Source: Ornithinicoccus hortensis
GTDB taxonomy: Bacteria; Actinomycetota; Actinomycetes; Actinomycetales; Dermatophilaceae
Reading direction: 5' to 3'
Assembly (NCBI RefSeq): GCF_006716185.1
Contig: NZ_VFOP01000001.1
Span: 620,001-684,000 of the forward strand
DNA length: 64,000 bases
Positions 17,175 to 26,442 of this stretch are shown here, one piece after another. Position numbers and translations under genes: made by a program. Each line of letters starts with the position of its first letter. The stretch's first letter is position 1. The notes below the pieces were generated by a model that made no database searches, had not been told where the DNA came from, and saw nothing but the letters and a program-made list of their open reading frames with translations.

Positions 17175-18589
17175 GGGGTGCTCCTCCGGGCCCCCAAGGT
17201 GGAGTGCTGGCGACCGTAGACGAAGTAGAAGACCAGCACCACGGCCGTCCAGACCAGGAAGACCAGGATGGTGACGGCACGCAGGTCCTTGATGATCCAC
17301 AGGCAGCCCAGCACGGACAGGATGGGAGTCACCGGATAGAACGGGACGGAGAAACCACGGGTGAGGTCGGGCTCCCGGCGGCGCAGCACGATGACCCCGA
17401 CCGAGACCACGAGGAAGGCCACCAGGGTGCCGATGCTGGTCATCTCGGCGAGGAACTCCAGCGGGACGACGCCGGCGAGCAGGGCGATCAGGATGCCGAC
17501 GATGAGCGTGTTCGGGATCGGCGTCAGGGTGCGGCGGTTCACCCGGTGGAAGATCGGCGGGACCATCCCGTCCCGCGACATGGTGAACAGGATCCGGGTC
17601 TGGCCGTAGAGCACCACGAGGGTGACGCTGAAGATCGAGATGACGGCGCCGGCCGCCAGCAGGGTGGCCGGCCAGGTGGCCCCGGTGACGTGCTCCAGGA
17701 TCGCCGCCAGCCCGGCCTGCTGCCCCTCGAAGTCGGTCCAGTCCTGGGCCGCGACGGCGACGATGGCGGTGAGGAAGTAGACGCCGGTCACCACGACGAG
17801 GGCGCCCAGCAGCGCCAGCGGCAGGTTCCGCTGCGGGTCCTTGGCCTCCTCGCCCGCGGTCGCGACCGCGTCCAGTCCGATGAAGGAGAAGAAGATGATG
17901 CCTGCGGCGGCGGTGACCCCCGCGGCGCCGAACGGCGCGAAGTCGGCGAAGTTGTCGGCATTCCAGCCCTGGACGCCGAGGACCGCGAAGAGCAGCAGCA
18001 CGCCCAGCTTGATGAACACCATGACCGTGTTGACCGTCGTCGACTCGCTCACCCCGCGGATCAGCAGCAGCATGCACAGCAGGACGAGCACCACCGCCGG
18101 GAGGTTGATGATGCCGCCCAGCTCGGGGGCCAGCGAGAGCGAGTCCGGCAGCCGGAAGCCGAACAGGTTGCCGGTCAGCTCGTTGAGGTACTCCGACCAG
18201 CCGACGGCCACGGCCGCCGTCGAGACGCCGTACTCCAGCATCAGGCACCCGGCCACGGCCATCGCCGGCAGCTCCCCGAGCGTGGCGTAGGCGTAGGAGT
18301 AGGAGGACCCGGAGACGGGGACCGAGCTCGCCAGCTCCGCGTAGCAGATCGCGGTCAGCCCGGCCACCACCCCCGCGACCACGAAGGAGAGGATCACGGC
18401 CGGCCCGGCGACCGGCACCGCCTGGTTGAGCACGAAGAAGATGCCTGTGCCGACGGTCCCCCCGATGCCCAGCATCATCAGCGGGAGGAGACCCAGGGTG
18501 CGGGGCAGCCGGTCCTCGGCGGTGTCGGCCTCGGCGGTGTAGGAGGTGACCGGCTTGCGGCGCCAGAGTTGTTCCGCCAGACCTGCCAT
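17171..18589 (-). CDS. APC-family amino acid permease
   Basis: 472 residues with twelve predicted membrane helices. The first helix carries the APC-superfamily substrate-binding loop [12 protein letters not shown], followed by [14 protein letters not shown] and the [13 protein letters not shown] segment typical of cationic amino acid transporters (CAT/YfnA type). It probably imports an amino acid by proton symport; substrate unknown. It is the first gene of the permease-usp-nadE operon. Directly upstream is the perfect palindrome CGGGACGTCCCG (18607-18618). Confidence 0.88.
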   Translation of the reverse strand: MAGLAEQLWRRKPVTSYTAEADTAEDRLPRTLGLLPLMMLGIGGTVGTGIFFVLNQAVPVAGPAVILSFVVAGVVAGLTAICYAELASSVPVSGSSYSYAYATLGELPAMAVAGCLMLEYGVSTAAVAVGWSEYLNELTGNLFGFRLPDSLSLAPELGGIINLPAVVLVLLCMLLLIRGVSESTTVNTVMVFIKLGVLLLFAVLGVQGWNADNFADFAPFGAAGVTAAAGIIFFSFIGLDAVATAGEEAKDPQRNLPLALLGALVVVTGVYFLTAIVAVAAQDWTDFEGQQAGLAAILEHVTGATWPATLLAAGAVISIFSVTLVVLYGQTRILFTMSRDGMVPPIFHRVNRRTLTPIPNTLIVGILIALLAGVVPLEFLAEMTSIGTLVAFLVVSVGVIVLRRREPDLTRGFSVPFYPVTPILSVLGCLWIIKDLRAVTILVFLVWTAVVLVFYFVYGRQHSTLGARRSTP

Positions 18590-18606
18590 GGGCGGTGCCT
18601 CTCTTT

Positions 18607-18618
18607 CGGGACGTCCCG
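18607..18618. promoter_or_regulatory. CGGGACGTCCCG palindrome before permease-usp-nadE operon
   Basis: A perfect 12-bp palindrome 18 bp upstream of the permease ATG, in the 74-bp gap after the response-regulator gene. GGGAC/GTCCC half-sites are those recognised by DosR/NarL-type regulators, though the usual spacer is missing here. An operator role is inference. Confidence 0.4.
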
Positions 18619-18663
18619 CAGTCTGTCACCCGGCGGGAGCAGGGCGCCACCGGGCGCGTCAGG

Positions 18664-19272
18664 TCAGAGCCAGCCGTTCTGCTGGGCCGCCCTGGCCGCC
18701 TGGACCCGGGTGTCCGCGCCGGTCTTGCCGATGGCCGAGGACAGGTAGTTGCGCACCGTGCCCGGGGACAGGTGCAACCGCGTGGCGATGGTGGCCACGG
18801 TGCTGCCCTCGAGCGCCTCGCGCAGCACGTCGCGCTCCCGGTCGGTGAGCGGGTTCTGGCCCCCGACCAGCGACTCGGCGGCCAGCGCCGGGTCCACCAC
18901 TCGGAGCCCGGCGTGCACCCTCCGCACGGCGTCCGCGAGCTCGGGCGCCGGGGTGTCCTTGACCACGAAGCCGCCCGCGCCCGCCTCCAGCGCGCGCCGG
19001 AGGTAGCCGGGTCGGCCGAAGGTGGTCACGATGAGGGAGCGGCAGTCCGGCAGCTCGGCGGCGAGGGCTGCGGCCACGGCGATGCCGTCCATCCCGGGCA
19101 TCTCGATGTCGAGGAGGCAGACCTCGGCGCGGTGCTCCCGGGCGGCCGCCACCACCTCGTCGCCCCGGCCGACCTGGGCGACCACCTCCAGGTCGCCCTC
19201 CAGCCCGAGCAGGGCCGCCAGCGCCCCCCGGATCAGCGCCTGGTCGTCCGCCAACAGCACCCGGATCGTCAT
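18664..19272 (-). CDS. NarL/LuxR-family response regulator
   Basis: 202 residues: a receiver domain (1-120) with acidic DD at 9-10, phospho-acceptor Asp55 in LLDIEMPG, Thr in LIVTTFG and Lys in VVKDTPAPEL. A LuxR-type helix-turn-helix (about 137-195) reads LTDRERDVLREALEGSTVA and TRLHLSPGTVRNYLSS. The ATG overlaps the kinase stop (ATGA). It is the last gene of an ABC ATPase, permease, kinase, regulator operon, so it most likely controls that exporter through the repeat at 22133-22146. Confidence 0.92.
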   Translation of the reverse strand: MTIRVLLADDQALIRGALAALLGLEGDLEVVAQVGRGDEVVAAAREHRAEVCLLDIEMPGMDGIAVAAALAAELPDCRSLIVTTFGRPGYLRRALEAGAGGFVVKDTPAPELADAVRRVHAGLRVVDPALAAESLVGGQNPLTDRERDVLREALEGSTVATIATRLHLSPGTVRNYLSSAIGKTGADTRVQAARAAQQNGWL

Positions 19273-20372
19273 AGCTGCACCTCCAGCCTCGTGCCGCGCG
19301 GGTCTCCACCAGCCACGGTGAGCTGCCCGCCGGCTCCCTCGACACGTTCGCGCACCCCACGGATGCCGTTGCCCTCCCGGCGGGACCCCAGGCCCTTCCC
19401 GTCGTCCTCGACGACCAACCGGTCCTCCCCGAGGGTGACCGTGACCTGACCCGCACCGCTGTGCCGCACCACGTTCGTGATCGCCTCACGGAGCACCCAC
19501 GCGACGACGATCCGGTGCCGTGGGTCCACCACTTCCGGGTCGCTCGGCAGGTTCGCGGTGATCCCGGCGTCGCCGAGGGCGGACCGGGCCGACTCGAGCT
19601 CGTCGGCGAGCCGGGCCACCCGCAGGCCGGCGATGGTGGCCCGGATCTCGGCCAGCGCCTCCCGGGTGAGGGACTGGATCTGGTCGAGCTCGGCCTTGGC
19701 GCGCTCCGGGTCGACGTCGACGAGGCGCCGGGCCAGCTCGGCCTTCACGGTGACCACGGTGAGGCTGTGCCCGAGGACGTCGTGCACGTCCCGGGCGACC
19801 CGGTCCCGCTCGGCCACCAGGGCCAGCTCGGACTCCACCTCCTGGTGCTCGGACTGGCGCTGCTCCAACACCCGGACCAGGCCGGTGGCCGTGGCCACCA
19901 ACCCGATGATCGGCAGGAAGAACCAGTACTCCCCGAACTCCCGGAACCCGACCAGGAGCACCGCCGGGACGACGAGGCTCGCCACGGCGAGGGTGAGGGC
20001 CGTGCGCAGCGGGAGGCAGAACATGCCGAACGCGACGATGAAGGTGACCATCGCCAGGGCCTCGAGCCCGATGACCGCCGACGTGGCCAGGACGAGGCCG
20101 GTGAGGACCGCGAGGTACCGCCAGCCGAAGGCGGTGACCTGGCTCCACGTCTCGGCGTTGCTGATCCTGATGAAGCCGTAGACGTAGACCCCGGCGAAGG
20201 CGAGGATGAGACAGACCCCGAGGACACGCCATACCAGGTCGTGCGGGGCGGTGACGGAGGCCGCGATCGGAAAGCCCAGGAAGACCAGCCAGATCGCGCC
20301 CATCACCCAACCGAACTTCTCCCACGGGTCCTCGGGCGCCTGCGGGGTCGGTCGGTCGTCGTCGTTCGTCAC
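19269..20372 (-). CDS. DesK-type sensor histidine kinase
   Basis: 367 residues with five or six membrane helices in the first 165 residues, a dimerisation/phospho-acceptor helix with RDVHDVLGHSLTVV (His near residue 190), and an HATPase domain with REAITNVVRHSGA, VVEDDGKGLG and GNGIRGVRERVEGAGG. It is a HisKA_3-type kinase partner for the next gene. The GTG at 20372 overlaps the permease stop. It has no large extracellular domain, so it probably senses within the membrane, as many exporter-linked kinases do. Confidence 0.92.
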   Translation of the reverse strand: MTNDDDRPTPQAPEDPWEKFGWVMGAIWLVFLGFPIAASVTAPHDLVWRVLGVCLILAFAGVYVYGFIRISNAETWSQVTAFGWRYLAVLTGLVLATSAVIGLEALAMVTFIVAFGMFCLPLRTALTLAVASLVVPAVLLVGFREFGEYWFFLPIIGLVATATGLVRVLEQRQSEHQEVESELALVAERDRVARDVHDVLGHSLTVVTVKAELARRLVDVDPERAKAELDQIQSLTREALAEIRATIAGLRVARLADELESARSALGDAGITANLPSDPEVVDPRHRIVVAWVLREAITNVVRHSGAGQVTVTLGEDRLVVEDDGKGLGSRREGNGIRGVRERVEGAGGQLTVAGGDPRGTRLEVQL

Positions 20373-21130
20373 TGACGGGTCCGGCTGCGACGCACCAGCA
20401 GCACGGCGACGACGCAGAAGATCACTGCCCACACCGCCACATTAGCGACCGGGATCCACAGCGGGTCCTGCGTCGTCACGCCCGTGGTGGTGTTGATCAG
20501 GTGGCCCTCGGTCAGCGGGTAGCGCGCCAGCGCCACGTAGCCGTAGAGCGGGGTGAACTTGGCGATGGTGAGCATCAACCCCGACAGCGGGAAGAAGATG
20601 TTGCCGAGGAAGGCCAGCACCACCAGGGATCCGCTCGCGGCGCCGACGGCCGCCTCGGAACGGAAGGCGAGCCCGAAGCACAGCCCGTAGACGGCGAAGA
20701 CCGCGGCGCCCACCAACACCACCAGGCCGCTGAGCAGCCAGGCGCTGACGGTCCCCTCGGCCCCCGTCAGGTAGCCGAGCAGGTAGATCAGCCCGATCGG
20801 GATGGCGGCGATCACCAGGGCGACGAGCGCCTTGGTGGCGACGTACTGGCTGTCCTGCATCGGGGTCAGCCCGAGCTGACGGCCCCACCCCTGCATCCGC
20901 TCGACGGCGGCCATGCCGCCGACCCCGACGGTCGCGGTGACCGCGCCGTAGGCGGCCATCGAGATCATGATGTAGAGACCGACATTGCCGTTGCCGGCGC
21001 TCTGCTCGGAGTACTGCTGCACCGCACCGAAGATCACGTAGAAGAAGGCGGGCAGGATGGCGATGAAGAACATCGAGACGTAGTCGCGGGTGACCCGGCG
21101 CAACTCCAGGCCGGTGAAGACGGGGTTCAT
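20369..21130 (-). CDS. ABC-2 type exporter permease
   Basis: 253 residues with six membrane helices in the ABC-2 (DrrB/NodJ-like) pattern. After the N-terminal amphipathic stretch comes FFIAILPAFFYVIFGAVQQY, then VGGMAAVERMQGWGRQLGLT, and a late FPLSGLMLTIAKFTPLYGY segment typical of two-component actinobacterial exporters. It pairs with the ATPase ending at 21127 (ATGA overlap). The substrate is probably a drug, peptide or lipid. Confidence 0.88.
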   Translation of the reverse strand: MNPVFTGLELRRVTRDYVSMFFIAILPAFFYVIFGAVQQYSEQSAGNGNVGLYIMISMAAYGAVTATVGVGGMAAVERMQGWGRQLGLTPMQDSQYVATKALVALVIAAIPIGLIYLLGYLTGAEGTVSAWLLSGLVVLVGAAVFAVYGLCFGLAFRSEAAVGAASGSLVVLAFLGNIFFPLSGLMLTIAKFTPLYGYVALARYPLTEGHLINTTTGVTTQDPLWIPVANVAVWAVIFCVVAVLLVRRSRTRQ

Positions 21131-22074
21131 GCCGGGACCTCCTCGGTCTCCTCCGCCGACCTGCCGGTGATGGACAGGAAGGCCGTTTCCAGTGATCCGC
21201 TGCTGATTTCCACGTTGTGCCCGCCGAGCTCGGTGAGCAGCACCCGGGCGACCTGGTCGGAGTCGCCGGAGCGCACCGTCACCCGCCCCCGCTGGGTCGT
21301 CACCTCGTGCACATCCGGTATGCCGTGCAGCCGCTCCAGCGCCGCGTCCGCCGAGTCGTCGGGCAGGTCCGCGGAGACGGTGCGGCCGCTCGCGCGGGAC
21401 CGGATCTCCTCGGTGCTGCCGTCGGCCACGATCGAACCGCCGGCGATCATCACGATCCGCTGGGCGAAGCTGTCGGCCTCCTCCAGGTAGTGCGTGGCGA
21501 AGACGATGGTGCGCCCGGCGTCGGCGTCGGCGTGCATGGTGTCCCAGAACTCCCGTCGGGCACTCACGTCCATGCCGGCGGTCGGCTCGTCGAGGATCAG
21601 CAGGTCCGGGTCCGGCAGCAGCGCCAGGGCGAACCGGAGGCGCTGTTGCTCACCGCCGGAGCACTTGGAGACGCGGCGCCGGGTGAGGTCCTTCAGCCCG
21701 GCCTTCTCGATCACCGCGTCCACCCCGGCGTGCTGCTCGAAGGTGGAGGCGATCATCTGCACGGTCTCCCGCACGGTCAGGTCGCGCAGCAGCCCCCCGG
21801 TCTGCAGGACGGCGGAGACCCGACCGGCGCCGACCGCGCGCCGCGGTGGCTGCCCGAAGGTGCGCACCGTGCCCGAGGTGGGGTCGGTGAGCCCCAGCAC
21901 CATGTCGAGCGTGGTGGTCTTGCCGGCACCGTTGGGCCCCAGGAAGGCCACCACCTCGCCGGGCTCGATCCGTAGGTCCACCCCGTCGACGGCCCGGACC
22001 GTGCCGGAGCCCGGCACCTTGAAGGTCTTCACGAGGTCGGTGAGCTCCACCGCTGGTGAATTGGTTGTCGTCAT
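21127..22074 (-). CDS. ABC exporter ATP-binding protein
   Basis: 315 residues with one nucleotide-binding domain: Walker A GPNGAGKTTT, Q-loop VLQTGGLLRDLTVRE, signature KCSGGEQQRLRFA (Cys instead of Leu), Walker B LLILDEPTAGMD and switch His in VFATHYLEEA. The C-terminal 70 residues are a DrrA/DUF4162-type extension. It is the first gene of a four-gene operon with its permease, kinase and regulator, which implies self-tuned export in response to an envelope stress or antibiotic. Confidence 0.92.
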   Translation of the reverse strand: MTTTNSPAVELTDLVKTFKVPGSGTVRAVDGVDLRIEPGEVVAFLGPNGAGKTTTLDMVLGLTDPTSGTVRTFGQPPRRAVGAGRVSAVLQTGGLLRDLTVRETVQMIASTFEQHAGVDAVIEKAGLKDLTRRRVSKCSGGEQQRLRFALALLPDPDLLILDEPTAGMDVSARREFWDTMHADADAGRTIVFATHYLEEADSFAQRIVMIAGGSIVADGSTEEIRSRASGRTVSADLPDDSADAALERLHGIPDVHEVTTQRGRVTVRSGDSDQVARVLLTELGGHNVEISSGSLETAFLSITGRSAEETEEVPA

Positions 22075-22132
22075 GGACCCATCGTCACCCGAGGTCGCGA
22101 GCGGGCCACCCCCCGTCTGTCACCGGACCGTC

Positions 22133-22146
22133 ATGACATCCGTCAT
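22133..22146. promoter_or_regulatory. ATGAC-ATCC-GTCAT operator of the ABC-kinase-regulator operon
   Basis: Perfect 5-bp inverted repeat 59 bp upstream of the ABC ATPase start, embedded in a wider GTCATGACATCCGTCATC stretch in which GTCATGAC is itself palindromic. Palindromic ATGAC/GTCAT sites are usual targets of exporter-linked NarL-type regulators. Binding by the regulator at 18664-19272 is inference. The site also lies about 97 bp before the lipoprotein gene, so it may control both directions. Confidence 0.5.
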
Positions 22147-22242
22147 CGGGGGGCGGAACCATCCGCACCCTCGCCCCGTCCTAGGCTTCGACCCGCGGGG
22201 GAGACACCTCTGCCCCGCACCGAGACATTCGAGGAGCCTGTG

Positions 22243-22908
22243 ATGCGTCGCACCACGACGACCTTTGCCCTGGCCGCCACCGCGGCCCTGACCCTGTCCG
22301 CCTGCGGCGGTGGCGCCGAGCCGCTGACCCAGGAACAGACCGCCGACGTGCTGCTCACCGAGGAGGAGTTCGGCATTGACGGCTGGACCCGTGGTGAGGT
22401 GGAGGTCGTGGAGTCCGACGAGGGCGAGGACGGCGCCGACGACGGCGCGACCAACGAGTTCGAGCAGCTGGTGCAGGAGACCGACGGTGTCTCCCAGGAG
22501 TGCATCGATGCGCTCGGCGCGGTCGAGGGGGACTCCTTCGGCAAGACCACCGCCGGCTCCAAGGTCACCTTCAGCGGCAGCGGTGGGGACATGCTGCCGG
22601 AGGAGGCCGAGCTGGTCGTGGTGAGCATCGACGGCGACTCCCCGCTGGCGGCCTTCGACGCCATCAACGAGGAGTGCAGCGACATGGAGATCGAGCAGGA
22701 CGGGATGACCATGAAGATGGGCTTCACCGCGCTCGACAGCATGGACGGCAGCAAGATCTCCATGGAGGTCATGGGGATGAAGGTCGAGATGATCATGGGT
22801 GGCGTGCAGGACGGTGACAACATCGTCGCGCTGATGGGCAGCGGCCTGGACGAGGGCCAGGTCAAGGAGATCGTCGACCGGCAGATGGAAAAGGTCGCCG
22901 ACTTGTGA
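22243..22908 (+). CDS. Putative lipoprotein, unknown function
   Basis: 221 residues. The N-terminus MRRTTTTFALAATAALTLSAC is a type II signal with lipobox LSAC, so the mature protein starts at a lipidated Cys near residue 20. The rest is acidic and Met/Asp/Glu-rich with no known domain (LTEEEFGIDGWTRGEVEVVE and a repeated MEVMGMKVEMIMGG). GAGGAG ends 6 nt before the ATG at 22243; a GTG one codon earlier is too close to it. It is divergent from the ABC exporter operon and could be a sensor or substrate-binding accessory (inference). Confidence 0.72.
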   Translation: MRRTTTTFALAATAALTLSACGGGAEPLTQEQTADVLLTEEEFGIDGWTRGEVEVVESDEGEDGADDGATNEFEQLVQETDGVSQECIDALGAVEGDSFGKTTAGSKVTFSGSGGDMLPEEAELVVVSIDGDSPLAAFDAINEECSDMEIEQDGMTMKMGFTALDSMDGSKISMEVMGMKVEMIMGGVQDGDNIVALMGSGLDEGQVKEIVDRQMEKVADL

Positions 22909-22914
22909 CCTGCT

Positions 22915-22942
22915 GCCCCCTGGCGTGAGCGCGCCGGGGGGC
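22915..22942 (+). terminator. GC-rich hairpin after lipoprotein gene
   Basis: Arms GCCCCCTGGCG and CGCCGGGGGGC (one G-T wobble) with a 6-nt loop, 6 bp after the lipoprotein stop. There is no U-tract, as is common for actinobacterial terminators. It is followed at once by the TACAGT box (22944-22949) that probably serves the next gene. Confidence 0.6.
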
Positions 22943-22983
22943 ATACAGTCGGAGCCGACCTGTTCTGCCGAGGAGATCTGATC

Positions 22984-24513
22984 GTGAAGCATGCTGGGGG
23001 AGACCGGAGTCGTGACCGGGAGCAGCACCTGACGCACCGTCGTCGGGTCATGGTGGGCGTCCTGGGGGCCGCGTTGGCCCTCAGCCTGTCCCAGGCTGTG
23101 CCCGGAGTCGCGGACGAGGAGACGGCCGAGCCGCCCGCCGTGGCGGCCCCGGCCGACCCCGCCGCGCCCGCCGACGGCGGCAGCGCGGACTCCGGCGACT
23201 CTGCCGGCGACTCCGGTGGGAGCGGCAACAGCTACGGGTACGGCGGCGGCGCCACCGGCCCGGACCCGCTCCCGTTGCTGCCGGACGACCCGGCCTACCC
23301 GGTGCCCGAGCCGCTGCAGCGGGAGGGTCTGCCGGACGAAGTCGACGTGGTCCCGCCGTGGCAGAACAACGAGGTCTGCGACCCGGTGGACCGCCCCGGG
23401 ATGGTCGCCTTCGCCAACCTGGTGTCCGAGCACTACAACCGGCCGTACTACAGCACCTCCCGCACCTGTCTGGCGATGCGGTCCGAGCACTACGACGGCC
23501 GCGCGGTCGACTGGGCGCTGAACGCCCACGACCCGGCCGACCGCCGGATCGGCGACGCCGTGGTGACCTGGCTGACCGAGAACGACGGCGAGATGGCCAA
23601 GCGGTTCGGGATCCAGTCCATCATCTGGAACTCCCACGTGTGGCGGGCCTACGAGTCCGAGGTGGGCTGGCGCGGCTACGTCGGGCAGAGCGCGCACGCC
23701 GACCACATCCACTTCTCCTTCACCTGGGACGGTGCCGCCATGCGCACCTCCTGGTGGACCGGCATCCCCGTGGAGCAGGCCGACCTCGGGCCCTGTGTGG
23801 CCGGCGACGGCCGGTTCGTCGCCTCCCGGGCACCCCGGCTGGCCGGGTGCAACCTCGGCCCGGTCGCGCCGCAGGACGGCGAGGACGCCTCGGGCGAGAC
23901 CGAGGAGCCGGTCGGAGCCCACGACCCCGCCGGTCCCACGGTCGGGACCACCCCGGACTACATGCAGACCGTCTTCACGCCCTACCTGGACACGGAGCTG
24001 GCCATCGGCGACACGGGCGAGGGCGTCGAGCTGTTGCAGAAGGCGCTGGGCACCGAGCCCGACGGGGTGTTCGGGCCGCAGACCGCCGAGGCGCTGCGGG
24101 AGTACGCCGCCGAGCGCCCCGGCCTGCGCGCGGCCGGTTCGGCCCAGGAGCAGACCACGGACACGCTGACCTGGTTGATGCTGGAGCAGGACATGTACCC
24201 GACGCTCCCGGTGCGCTCCACCGAGCTCACCCTCGGCGACGACGGGCCGGCGGTCATGCTGCTGCAGAACCAGTTCGACCTGGAGGCCGACGGCCAGTTC
24301 GGTCCGATGACCGAGCAGGCCGTCAAGGACGCCCAGCTGGAGGCCGGACTGGCTCCCACCGGGGTCGTGGACGGCGCCACCTGGCAGGCCGTCGACGCCG
24401 GCAAGGGCGGGGAGTGGACGCTCAGCTCGGACTACGTCGACGCCCTCGGCTGGACCTGGGTCGACGGCAGCATCGCGCTGCGCCAGTCGGACCTGCCGGT
24501 CGCGGACCAGTGA
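22984..24513 (+). CDS. Secreted peptidoglycan-binding hydrolase-like protein
   Basis: 509 residues: an N-terminal signal peptide (hydrophobic GVLGAALALSLSQAV near 24-38), a Gly/Ser/Asp-rich linker, then a domain (about 115-270) with MRSEHYDGRAVDWALN and QSAHADHIHFSF, whose His/Asp pattern resembles the metal site of M15/VanY-like wall peptidases. The C-terminus has two PG_binding_1 repeats (about 335-400 and 415-475) with LELLQ-like cores, GVFGPQTAEAL and GQFGPMTEQAV. It probably cleaves or binds peptidoglycan outside the cell. The GTG at 22984 follows GAGGAG at 9-10 nt. Confidence 0.75.
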   Translation: MKHAGGDRSRDREQHLTHRRRVMVGVLGAALALSLSQAVPGVADEETAEPPAVAAPADPAAPADGGSADSGDSAGDSGGSGNSYGYGGGATGPDPLPLLPDDPAYPVPEPLQREGLPDEVDVVPPWQNNEVCDPVDRPGMVAFANLVSEHYNRPYYSTSRTCLAMRSEHYDGRAVDWALNAHDPADRRIGDAVVTWLTENDGEMAKRFGIQSIIWNSHVWRAYESEVGWRGYVGQSAHADHIHFSFTWDGAAMRTSWWTGIPVEQADLGPCVAGDGRFVASRAPRLAGCNLGPVAPQDGEDASGETEEPVGAHDPAGPTVGTTPDYMQTVFTPYLDTELAIGDTGEGVELLQKALGTEPDGVFGPQTAEALREYAAERPGLRAAGSAQEQTTDTLTWLMLEQDMYPTLPVRSTELTLGDDGPAVMLLQNQFDLEADGQFGPMTEQAVKDAQLEAGLAPTGVVDGATWQAVDAGKGGEWTLSSDYVDALGWTWVDGSIALRQSDLPVADQ

Positions 24514-24520
24514 GGCCGGC

Positions 24521-25321
24521 GTGACGACCCCCGCGCGTCCCGCGGCCTTCGTGCGGCGCCCCAGCCCCCGGCTGTCCGAGGGGCTGGTCACCCACATCGA
24601 GCGCAGCGACGACGTCGATCCCGACCTCGCGCTGACCCAGTGGCAGGGCTACGTCGACGCGCTCCGCGCGGCCGGCTACACCACGGTGGAGGTCGACCCC
24701 GCGCCCGATTGCCCGGACTCGGTCTTCGTCGAGGACGCCATGGTGGTGGCCGGTGACCTCGCCGTGGTCACCGCCCCCGGCGCCCCCTCGCGGCAGCCGG
24801 AGACCGACGGTGCGCGGGCCGCGGCGGTGGCGGCCGGGCTCACCGTCGTCGACCTGACCGACGCCCCGGTCGAGGGCACGATCGCCCTGGACGGCGGGGA
24901 CGTGCTCAAGGTGGGGGACACGGCATACGTCGGGGTCGGGGGACGCACCACGGAGGCGGGGGCGCAGGCGCTGGCCCACCACCTGGCCACCGTGGGACGC
25001 ACCGTCGTGCCGGTGCAGATCCGCAAGACGCTGCACCTGAAGAGCCAGGTCACCGCGTTGCCGGACGGCACCGTGGTCGGCTACGAGCCGCTGGTGGACG
25101 ACCCGGCCGCGTGGCCCTCGTTCCTGGCGGTGCCCGAGCCGGAGGGCGCCCACGTGGTGGTCCTCGGCGGGCAGACCGTGCTGATGTCCGACCAGGCGCC
25201 GCAGTCCGCCCAACTGTTCCGCGACCGCGGGTGGGAGGTGGTCGCCGTGCCGATCGGGGAGTTCGTCAAGCTCGAGGGCTGCGTGACCTGCCTGTCGGTG
25301 CGGCTGCACGACACCGACTGA
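24521..25321 (+). CDS. ddaH: Dimethylarginine dimethylaminohydrolase
   Basis: 266 residues of the amidinotransferase fold. It converts Nomega,Nomega-dimethylarginine to citrulline and dimethylamine. Key parts are DSVFVEDAMVV (substrate acid), ALDGGDVLKVG, the catalytic His in TLHLKSQVT, and the nucleophile Cys near position 257 in EGCVTCLSVRL at the C-terminus, where it always lies in this family. The GTG at 24521 lies 7 nt after the previous stop. It may be co-transcribed, though the functions do not suggest a link. Confidence 0.88.
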   Translation: MTTPARPAAFVRRPSPRLSEGLVTHIERSDDVDPDLALTQWQGYVDALRAAGYTTVEVDPAPDCPDSVFVEDAMVVAGDLAVVTAPGAPSRQPETDGARAAAVAAGLTVVDLTDAPVEGTIALDGGDVLKVGDTAYVGVGGRTTEAGAQALAHHLATVGRTVVPVQIRKTLHLKSQVTALPDGTVVGYEPLVDDPAAWPSFLAVPEPEGAHVVVLGGQTVLMSDQAPQSAQLFRDRGWEVVAVPIGEFVKLEGCVTCLSVRLHDTD

Positions 25322-25371
25322 CCGGCCGTATCCCGCGCGCCGCGTCGGTCCTGGCAACTACAGTTCTGGTC

Positions 25372-26442
25372 ATGGCCGGTCGTCCGCACATCGCCGCGGT
25401 GATGGAAAACGTCGTGAACACCCGGATCGAGGCCCTGCTGCGGCGCCGCGGATGGACCGAACGGCTCATCGGCTACACCAGCTACGGCACCGCCGAGCAG
25501 GTCCGGGTGCTGGCCAGGGTCGTGCTGTCCCGGCACGAGCACCCCGAGGACGCCATCGCCTCGGTGGCGGCCAGCAAGGCCGAGCAACTCTACGCCGAGA
25601 GGCTCACCCTGCGGGGGTGGCGGGCCTTCGTCACCGCTCCCGCCCTGTCCGCCCCGGTCACCATCGAGCTGGGCGGGGCCCGGGTCGAGGTGCTGACCGA
25701 CCGCGGCGGCTACGTCGACACGGTGGTGACCGGCCACGGCCTGGCGCCCGGCTGGCACGAGGTCACCATGGCGGCCGGTCACGGGGCGGTGGTCACCGCG
25801 CCCGTGCTCGTGGTCGAGGCCGGGGTCGAGCGCGGCGTGGTCAGCGACATCGACGACACGGTGATGATCACCCACCTGCCGCGCATCCTGATCGCCGCGT
25901 GGAACACCTTCATGCGCTCCGAGCAGGCGCGCGAGGTGGTGCCGGGGATGGCGGCCCTGATGCGCTCGCTGCTGGCGGAGAAGCCCGGCTCCCCGGTCTT
26001 CTACCTGTCCACCGGCGCGTGGAACACCGCCCCGACGCTGGCCCGCTTCCTCAAGCGCCACGACTTCCCTGCCGGGCCGCTGCTGCTCACCGACTGGGGG
26101 CCCACCAACACCGGCTGGTTCCGCAGCGGGCAGCAGCACAAGACGGACCAGTTGCACCGGCTGCTGCGTGACTTCCCCGGGACCCGCTGGATCCTGATCG
26201 GGGACGACGGGCAACACGACCCGGCCATCTACGGCACCTTCGCCGAGCAGCACCCCGAGGCCGTCGAGGTCGTCGCGATCCGACAGCTCACCCCGACCCA
26301 GCAGGTGCTCTCGCACGGCCTGCCGATCGCGACCGACGAACTGCTCGGGCAGCGGCACAACGTGCCGATGCTGCGCGCCCCCGACGGCTACCAGTTGCAC
26401 CGGCTGATCCACCGCGCCCGCCAGATGGTGGACCGTGCCTGA
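25372..26442 (+). CDS. App1-family (DUF2183) phosphatase
   Basis: 356 residues. The C-terminal half carries the HAD-like DxDxT motif as VSDIDDTVMITHL (Asp near 159 and 161), FYLSTGAWNT, and DWGPTNTGWFRSG with WILIGDDGQHDP, all typical of the DUF2183 phosphatidate phosphatase-like family. The N-terminal 130 residues form a beta-rich domain. The role is probably dephosphorylation of a lipid. A TACAGT box at 25359-25364 ends 7 nt before the ATG and no Shine-Dalgarno is present, so translation is probably leaderless. The stop overlaps the next gene by 8 bp. Confidence 0.86.
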   Translation: MAGRPHIAAVMENVVNTRIEALLRRRGWTERLIGYTSYGTAEQVRVLARVVLSRHEHPEDAIASVAASKAEQLYAERLTLRGWRAFVTAPALSAPVTIELGGARVEVLTDRGGYVDTVVTGHGLAPGWHEVTMAAGHGAVVTAPVLVVEAGVERGVVSDIDDTVMITHLPRILIAAWNTFMRSEQAREVVPGMAALMRSLLAEKPGSPVFYLSTGAWNTAPTLARFLKRHDFPAGPLLLTDWGPTNTGWFRSGQQHKTDQLHRLLRDFPGTRWILIGDDGQHDPAIYGTFAEQHPEAVEVVAIRQLTPTQQVLSHGLPIATDELLGQRHNVPMLRAPDGYQLHRLIHRARQMVDRA

